A stretch of DNA of 6,144 nucleotides, taken from Alphaproteobacteria bacterium. Lineage in GTDB: Bacteria; Pseudomonadota; Alphaproteobacteria; Rhodobacterales; Rhodobacteraceae. The notes under the pieces were generated by a model, which saw nothing but the letters and a program-made list of their open reading frames with translations, was not told where the DNA came from and ran no database searches. The DNA lies in the NCBI GenBank assembly GCA_003696705.1, contig RFGD01000106.1:1-6144 (forward strand), read 5' to 3'. Below, piece after piece: positions 1-3,414 of this stretch. Position numbers and translations under genes: made by a program. Every line of letters starts with the position of its first letter. The stretch's first letter is position 1.

Positions 1-333
1 CATGTGGCAGCGGTGATCTTCGGGGCGCTATGGTTCGTCCGGCCGTCGCGGGTCTGGCTCGGGCTGGGCGCGGCGGCGGCGGCGGTGACGGGCGCCATCG
101 GGGTCTATCACGCCGGGGTCGAGCAGAAATGGTGGCAGGGGCCGACGACCTGCACATCCGGCTCGATCGAGGGGCTTTCCACCGACGCACTTCTTGACCG
201 CATCATGAACGCGCCCGTCGTGCGCTGCGACGAAATTCCGTGGGAGCTCTTCTCGATCTCGATGGCGGGCTGGAACGCCATCCTGTCATTCGTGCTGGCC
301 GGTCTGTGGATTCTGGCCCTCCGCCGCGATTGA
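1..333 (+). CDS. dsbB: DsbB-family disulfide bond formation protein (5'-truncated by window edge)
   Basis: The reading frame is open back to base 1, so only the last 110 residues are visible and the true start lies upstream. DsbB is an inner-membrane quinone reductase that reoxidises DsbA, using one cysteine pair in each of two periplasmic loops. Here an Ala/Gly-rich membrane segment (residues about 18-36 of the fragment) leads into YHAGVEQKWWQGPTTC. A loop follows with Cys51 (bases 151-153) and Cys76 (bases 226-228, in VVRCDEIPW), then SMAGWNAILSF and a last membrane helix. The two cysteines are 25 positions apart, matching the second-loop pair of E. coli DsbB (Cys104/Cys130). The CDEIPW and SMAGWNA motifs are typical of the family. 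The first-loop CxxC should lie upstream and cannot be checked. A DsbI-type paralogue is possible. The 3' end overlaps the convergent lrp-type gene by 48 bases. Confidence 0.88.
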   Translation, partial: HVAAVIFGALWFVRPSRVWLGLGAAAAAVTGAIGVYHAGVEQKWWQGPTTCTSGSIEGLSTDALLDRIMNAPVVRCDEIPWELFSISMAGWNAILSFVLAGLWILALRRD

Positions 334-771
334 CCGGCCCCGCCGGGCGGCCGCCTTCCTTGTCGACAGAAGCAGGTTCGTCTCGGAGTTCTGAACCCCC
401 TCCTGGCGGCGGATGCGAAAGATGACGTCGTCAAGCTGATCGAGGGTGTCCGTCGCCAGTTCGACCACCAGATCCCATTTCCCGTTCGTCGTGTGGAGCG
501 CGGCCACCTCGGCCATGCCCTTGAGCCGCTGGATCACGCGTTCGGTGCCCCGCCCCTCGATCGCCAGCATCATCATCGCGCGGACGGGCGCGTCGGTGAC
601 GTCCGAGGGCGTGAGAACCGTGAACCCGGCGATGTCGCCCGCCGCCACCATGCGCTCGATACGCTTGCGCACCGTCGCGCGCGCAAGGCCCAGCCGCTGC
701 GCCAGCTCCGAGACGCTGGCGCGGCCGTCCTGACGCAGCGCGGCCAGAAGCCGTTCATCCGTTTCGTCCAT
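286..771 (-). CDS. Lrp/AsnC-family transcriptional regulator
   Basis: This encodes a 161-residue protein, close to the usual size of about 150-165 for Lrp/AsnC one-component regulators. These bind DNA as dimers or higher oligomers and sense amino acids. The N-terminus opens with MDETDERLLAALRQDGR, and a winged helix-turn-helix covers residues about 19-41 (SVSELAQRLGLARATVRKRI). A RAM ligand-binding and oligomerisation domain follows (about 62-140) with NGKWDLVVEL at 96-105, where the family usually has its ligand-loop G-x-x-D. The basic, Ala-rich C-terminal tail is encoded opposite the end of dsbB. I chose the ATG at 771 because the family usually starts just before DxxD. In-frame GTG (780) and TTG (786) starts would add 3 or 5 residues. 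The gene is divergent from arginase and ornithine cyclodeaminase, so I infer that it controls arginine/ornithine breakdown and itself. The family call is firm; the target and ligand are inferred. Confidence 0.93.
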   Translation of the reverse strand: MDETDERLLAALRQDGRASVSELAQRLGLARATVRKRIERMVAAGDIAGFTVLTPSDVTDAPVRAMMMLAIEGRGTERVIQRLKGMAEVAALHTTNGKWDLVVELATDTLDQLDDVIFRIRRQEGVQNSETNLLLSTRKAAARRGRSIAAEGQNPQTGQHE

Positions 772-786
772 ATCGGTCACTTTCAA

Positions 787-814
787 TTACCATATTGACA
801 TCTTCTCTTATCAT
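787..814 (+). promoter_or_regulatory. Candidate sigma70-type promoter for the arginase operon
   Basis: TTACCA (787-792) and TATCAT (809-814) match the -35 and -10 consensus at 4/6 and 5/6, with a 16-base spacer. Transcription would start near 821 and leave a leader of about 69 bases. An alternative is the perfect -35 box TTGACA at 795-800, but nothing like a -10 box follows at 16-18 bases. That arrangement would suit an activator-dependent promoter. Which of the two is used cannot be decided from sequence. Confidence 0.35.
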
Positions 815-820
815 ATTGGC
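787..820. repeat. 13-base direct repeat, 21-base period; candidate Lrp-type operator
   Basis: Two copies, TTACCATATTGAC (787-799) and TTATCATATTGGC (808-820), match at 11 of 13 positions and begin 21 bases apart. That spacing is two helical turns, so both would lie on one face of the DNA. They lie between the divergent Lrp/AsnC gene and arginase and cover the candidate promoters. Lrp-family proteins often bind such phased, AT-rich sites. The repeat is directly visible; the operator role is inference. Confidence 0.5.
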
Positions 821-837
821 TATTTAGGCCTCTTCAA
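810..837 (-). promoter_or_regulatory. Candidate sigma70-type promoter for the Lrp/AsnC gene
   Basis: Read on the minus strand, TTGAAG (837-832) and TATGAT (815-810) match the consensus at 4/6 and 5/6, with a 16-base spacer. Transcription would start near 803, about 32 bases before the ATG at 771. The -10 box lies inside the second copy of the direct repeat, which would allow autorepression if that repeat is the operator. Confidence 0.4.
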
Positions 838-889
838 GTCGCCGCCAATCCGGCAAATCTGACAGGCAGACGGATTCGGACGAATTGCC

Positions 890-1819
890 ATGACGGACAC
901 GAGAACCTGCATTCTGATCGGGGCGCCGGTCGACAGCGGTCAGCGGCGGGCGGGCTGCGTGATGGGCCCGGACGCGCTGCGCGTGGCCGGGCTGTCGGCG
1001 GCCGCGACCTCGCTTGGTCACCGGGTCGAGGATCGCGGCAACCTCGGGCCGGCACCGACCCGCCCGGCAAGGGGCCGGCCGGTCCTGAACGGCCTGGCGG
1101 AAACCGTCGCCTGGACCGAATCCATCGCGCCGGCCGCGGCTGCGGCAGCGGCCGACGGCTTTCCGATCTTTCTGGGCGGCGACCACAGCATTTCGCTCGG
1201 CTCGCTGGCGGGGATTGCCCGCCATGCCGAGACCATGGGGCGGCCCCTCTTCGTTCTGTGGCTCGATGCCCATTCGGATTTTCACACGCCCGAGACGACC
1301 GAATCGGGCAATCTTCACGGCACGCCGGTCGCCTATGCCGCCGGCCTTCCCGGCTTTGACGCCTTCCCGCCGTTCCCTGCGCCCGTGCCGGGCACGCGCA
1401 TCGCCATGTTCGGGTTGCGCTCGATCGACCCGGCGGAACACAAGGCGCTTCACGACCACGGCGTTCGGGTCTTCGACATGCGCGCACTGGACGAAACCGG
1501 CATCGTCCGCCCCTTGCGCGAATTCCTGGCCGAGGTCGAGGCGGCGAACGGAATGCTCCATGTCTCGCTCGACGTCGATTTCCTCGACCCGGGCATCGCG
1601 CCGGCGGTGGGCACGACCGTGCCCGGCGGCGCCACGTTTCGTGAAGCGCATCTCGTCATGGAGCTTCTTCACGAGAGCGGCCTTGTGACGTCGCTCGACC
1701 TTGTCGAGCTCAACCCCTTCCTCGACGAGCGGGGCCGGACGGCCAAGCTGATGGTGGATCTGACGGCCTCGCTTCTGGGCCGCAAGATCTTCGACCGCCC
1801 CACCCGCTCGCACAACTGA
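890..1819 (+). CDS. rocF: Arginase (L-arginine to L-ornithine plus urea)
   Basis: This 309-residue protein has the normal length for a bacterial arginase of the ureohydrolase superfamily, a cytoplasmic enzyme with a two-manganese centre. All expected metal ligands are present: His99 in GGDHS, Asp126/His128/Asp130 in DAHSD, and Asp228/Asp230 in SLDVDFLDP. The second-shell motif NLHGTP (141-146) and Glu273 in VELNP are also intact. NLHGTPVAYA and the downstream ornithine cyclodeaminase favour arginase over agmatinase or formiminoglutamase. The motif that reads DAHADxNT in many arginases is DAHSDFHT here, so His132 stands where Asn usually sits. I recall the same variant in other alphaproteobacterial arginases. 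The ATG at 890 has only a weak upstream GGA (877-879), but no better in-frame start is visible. It is the first gene of a two-gene operon; arcA is an alternative symbol. Confidence 0.93.
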   Translation: MTDTRTCILIGAPVDSGQRRAGCVMGPDALRVAGLSAAATSLGHRVEDRGNLGPAPTRPARGRPVLNGLAETVAWTESIAPAAAAAAADGFPIFLGGDHSISLGSLAGIARHAETMGRPLFVLWLDAHSDFHTPETTESGNLHGTPVAYAAGLPGFDAFPPFPAPVPGTRIAMFGLRSIDPAEHKALHDHGVRVFDMRALDETGIVRPLREFLAEVEAANGMLHVSLDVDFLDPGIAPAVGTTVPGGATFREAHLVMELLHESGLVTSLDLVELNPFLDERGRTAKLMVDLTASLLGRKIFDRPTRSHN

Positions 1820-1836
1820 CCAACGCGAGTCCTGCC

Positions 1837-2883
1837 ATGACCCAGCCTTCGGAACGCGCCCTTGTCCCCTTCGTCAGCGTCGAGAACATGATGCGGCTTG
1901 TGAACGCCCGCGGGATCGAGCGTGTCCTGCGCGAACTGACCGACGCGATCGAGGCCGACTTCCGGCGCTGGCCCGATTTCGACAAGACCCCGCGCGTGGC
2001 CGCCCATTCCCCGGTCGGCGTCATCGAACTCATGCCGACCTCGGACGGAAAATCCTACGGTTTCAAGTATGTGAACGGCCATCCGAAGAACCTGCGCGAA
2101 GGGCTTCAGACGGTCACCGCCTTCGGCGTCCTGTCGGATGTGGCAACGGGATATCCCGTCCTCCTTTCCGAAATGACGGTCCTGACGGCGCTGCGCACGG
2201 CGGCGACCTCGGCCATGGCGGCGCGCCATCTGGCGCCGAAGGGCGCGCGCAGCATGGCGCTGATCGGCAACGGTGCCCAGGCCGAGTTTCAGGCGCTGGC
2301 CTTCAAGGCCGTCTGCGGGATCGAGGAGATCCGCCTTTACGACATCGACCCCGCAGCGACCGCCAAGTGCCTTGAGAATCTGAAGGACACCGGCCTGAAG
2401 CTCGTCGGCTGCGAAAGCCCCGAAGCCGCCATCGAAGGGGCCCAGATCGTGACGACCGTCACGGCCGACAAGCGAAACGCCACGATCCTGACCGACAACA
2501 TGGTCGGCGCCGGTATCCACATCAACGCCGTCGGCGGTGACTGCCCGGGAAAGACCGAGCTGCACCGCGACATCCTTCTGCGGTCGCGCATATTCGTCGA
2601 ATACCCGCCGCAGACGCGCATCGAGGGCGAGATCCAGCAGCTCGACCCCGACCATCCCGTCACCGAGCTTTGGCAGGTGATTGCGGGGGCCCTGCCCGGC
2701 CGCCGCTCGGCCGCCGACATCACGCTGTTCGACAGCGTCGGCTTCGCCATCGAGGACTTCGCCGCGCTGCGTTACGTCCATGGCCTTCTGGACGGCGACG
2801 CGTTCTGCGAGCGGCTTGACCTCCTGGCCGATCCCGACGAGCCGCGCGATCTGTTCGGCATGCTTCGGCGGGCGGCGGCCTGA
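1837..2883 (+). CDS. ocd: Ornithine cyclodeaminase (L-ornithine to L-proline plus ammonia)
   Basis: At 348 residues this is the size of the Pseudomonas putida enzyme, a cytoplasmic NAD-dependent member of the ornithine cyclodeaminase/mu-crystallin family. The substrate-binding part contains Arg53 in TPRVAAHSP, Lys77 in FKYVNGHP and Arg120 in TALRTAA. The Rossmann segment has the dinucleotide motif GNGAQAEFQ (144-152). Asp235 in GGDCPGKTEL corresponds to the catalytic aspartate of the family (Asp228 in P. putida). The full set of active-site residues, together with the arginase just upstream, argues for true ornithine cyclodeaminase rather than alanine dehydrogenase, ketimine reductase or a staphylopine/SbnB-type relative. 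It starts 17 bases after the arginase stop, so the two are almost certainly co-transcribed and perhaps translationally coupled. The Shine-Dalgarno sequence before the ATG is weak. Confidence 0.95.
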   Translation: MTQPSERALVPFVSVENMMRLVNARGIERVLRELTDAIEADFRRWPDFDKTPRVAAHSPVGVIELMPTSDGKSYGFKYVNGHPKNLREGLQTVTAFGVLSDVATGYPVLLSEMTVLTALRTAATSAMAARHLAPKGARSMALIGNGAQAEFQALAFKAVCGIEEIRLYDIDPAATAKCLENLKDTGLKLVGCESPEAAIEGAQIVTTVTADKRNATILTDNMVGAGIHINAVGGDCPGKTELHRDILLRSRIFVEYPPQTRIEGEIQQLDPDHPVTELWQVIAGALPGRRSAADITLFDSVGFAIEDFAALRYVHGLLDGDAFCERLDLLADPDEPRDLFGMLRRAAA

Positions 2884-2931
2884 GCCGCGCCGACCTGCCG
2901 TCGCGCAGGGCCGGCCGCCGCCCCGCGCGGG
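2884..2931. other. Short convergent gap between ocd and usg; no clear terminator
   Basis: Two convergent genes end 48 bases apart here. The gap is almost entirely G and C. It contains an 8-base palindrome GGCCGGCC (2909-2916), a 10-base palindrome CCCGCGCGGG (2922-2931), and a weak 5-base-pair stem CCTGC/GCAGG with a 6-base loop (2894-2909). No T-run follows on either strand, so a standard intrinsic terminator is not supported. Rho-dependent ending or overlapping convergent transcripts are likely. Confidence 0.4.
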
Positions 2932-3201
2932 CTAGTGCAGACGGATCTCTCCGACCACGTTGCGCCACTCGTTCGCGGCAATGAGCTTGCGATGGGTGAA
3001 GCGGACCGCGTGCAGCGGCCCCTCGATCTCGGACTGCCAGAACTCGATGAAACGGAACAGCCGCGGATAGTCCGGGGCCAGATCGTAGTCCTGCCAGACA
3101 AAGCTGTTCAGCACGTTCTGATAGTCCGGCATGCGATAGATGAACTCGGCCGTCGTCAGGCCATAGCCCTTCAGCAACAACTCGGTCTCCGAACCGGTCA
3201 T
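2932..3201 (-). CDS. usg: Usg family protein (conserved, function unknown)
   Basis: This encodes an 89-residue protein that I recognise as the Usg family, small soluble proteins conserved in alphaproteobacteria. The name comes from the gene upstream of the tryptophan genes in Caulobacter. Diagnostic stretches are GYGLTTAEFIYRMPDY, FVWQDYDLAPDYPRL, FIEFWQSEIEGPLH and a C-terminal GEIRLH. It has no signal peptide, membrane segment or cysteine. It is rich in aromatic and charged residues, with no catalytic motif I can name. The ATG at 3201 is strongly supported by a GAGGTGG ribosome-binding site just upstream, and the length matches the family. No trp gene is visible beside it; its neighbours are ocd (convergent) and gyrA (divergent). 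Identity is firm, but the biochemical role is not known to me. Confidence 0.9.
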   Translation of the reverse strand: MTGSETELLLKGYGLTTAEFIYRMPDYQNVLNSFVWQDYDLAPDYPRLFRFIEFWQSEIEGPLHAVRFTHRKLIAANEWRNVVGEIRLH

Positions 3202-3204
3202 GAG

Positions 3205-3211
3205 CCACCTC
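3205..3211 (-). promoter_or_regulatory. Strong ribosome-binding site of usg
   Basis: On the minus strand GAGGTGG lies just before the ATG at 3201, with six bases between GAGG and the start codon. It is the best Shine-Dalgarno match in the window and fixes the usg start. Confidence 0.7.
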
Positions 3212-3215
3212 GAAT

Positions 3216-3324
3216 ATCGTTGTCCGCCGGCATTCGCGACGCCGACACGAAAAGGATGACAGTTGCAGATTAATTTTCAATGATTACATGTTGTTAGCAC
3301 TCTCTCGCCGCCGGTGACAACGAT
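3216..3324. repeat. Spaced 9-base perfect inverted repeat in the usg/gyrA intergenic region
   Basis: ATCGTTGTC (3216-3224) and its exact reverse complement GACAACGAT (3316-3324) lie 91 bases apart. One arm is close to the start of usg and the other lies just upstream of the candidate gyrA promoter. Both arms have a GC-rich GCCG-type flank on the same side. It could be a pair of binding sites for one regulator, or chance; I cannot tell from sequence alone. Confidence 0.3.
3291..3320 (-). promoter_or_regulatory. Weak candidate promoter for usg
   Basis: On the minus strand TTGTCA (3320-3315) matches the -35 consensus at 5/6. Eighteen bases later comes TAACAA (3296-3291), a poor -10 match, followed by an AT-rich stretch. 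This would give a leader of more than 80 bases. I offer it only as the best candidate seen. Confidence 0.2.
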
Positions 3325-3339
3325 TGGCCGGAGGCGCGG

Positions 3340-3369
3340 TTGCATACCACATCGGGGATGCGGTATACT
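3340..3369 (+). promoter_or_regulatory. Candidate sigma70-type promoter for gyrA
   Basis: TTGCAT (3340-3345) and TATACT (3364-3369) are separated by 18 bases; TATACT is a 5/6 match to the -10 consensus. Transcription would begin near 3376 and give a leader of about 39 bases to the GTG at 3415. The promoter overlaps the in-frame TTG (3340) and ATG (3358) codons upstream, which argues against those as translation starts. Confidence 0.45.
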
Positions 3370-3398
3370 TCCCGCAACAATATCTGGTCCCCCCAGCC

Positions 3399-3403
3399 AA
3401 GGG
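3399..3403 (+). promoter_or_regulatory. Ribosome-binding site supporting the GTG start of gyrA
   Basis: AAGGG lies 11 bases before the GTG at 3415. The spacing is slightly long but usable. The in-frame ATG at 3358 has only GGGG directly touching it, too close to act as a Shine-Dalgarno site. Confidence 0.4.
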
Positions 3404-3414
3404 TTCAATCCAAC

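Noticed and set aside
61..110. GCG-rich run (Ala-coding) as a simple-sequence repeat
   Set aside because: It encodes part of a DsbB membrane helix and is normal for a GC-rich genome.
493..798. Plus-strand open frame opposite the Lrp/AsnC gene
   Set aside because: His/Arg-rich shadow of the regulator with no recognisable domain; it would also run through the divergent control region.
824..1813. Long minus-strand open frame opposite arginase
   Set aside because: Arg-rich low-information translation, fully antisense to an arginase with intact active-site motifs; a GC-content artefact.
890..1819. Agmatinase or formiminoglutamase instead of arginase
   Set aside because: The ureohydrolase motifs are shared, but NLHGTP, the overall pattern and linkage to ornithine cyclodeaminase fit arginase best.
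1669..2781. Long minus-strand open frame opposite ornithine cyclodeaminase
   Set aside because: No family resemblance, and the opposite strand encodes a complete enzyme with all expected motifs.
2894..2931. Intrinsic terminator between ocd and usg
   Set aside because: Only short palindromes and a 5-base-pair stem are present, with no T-run on either strand.
2720..3280. Minus-strand open frame overlapping usg and the end of ocd
   Set aside because: It uses a different frame from usg, has an Arg/Ala-rich composition and no motif, whereas usg has family motifs and a strong ribosome-binding site.
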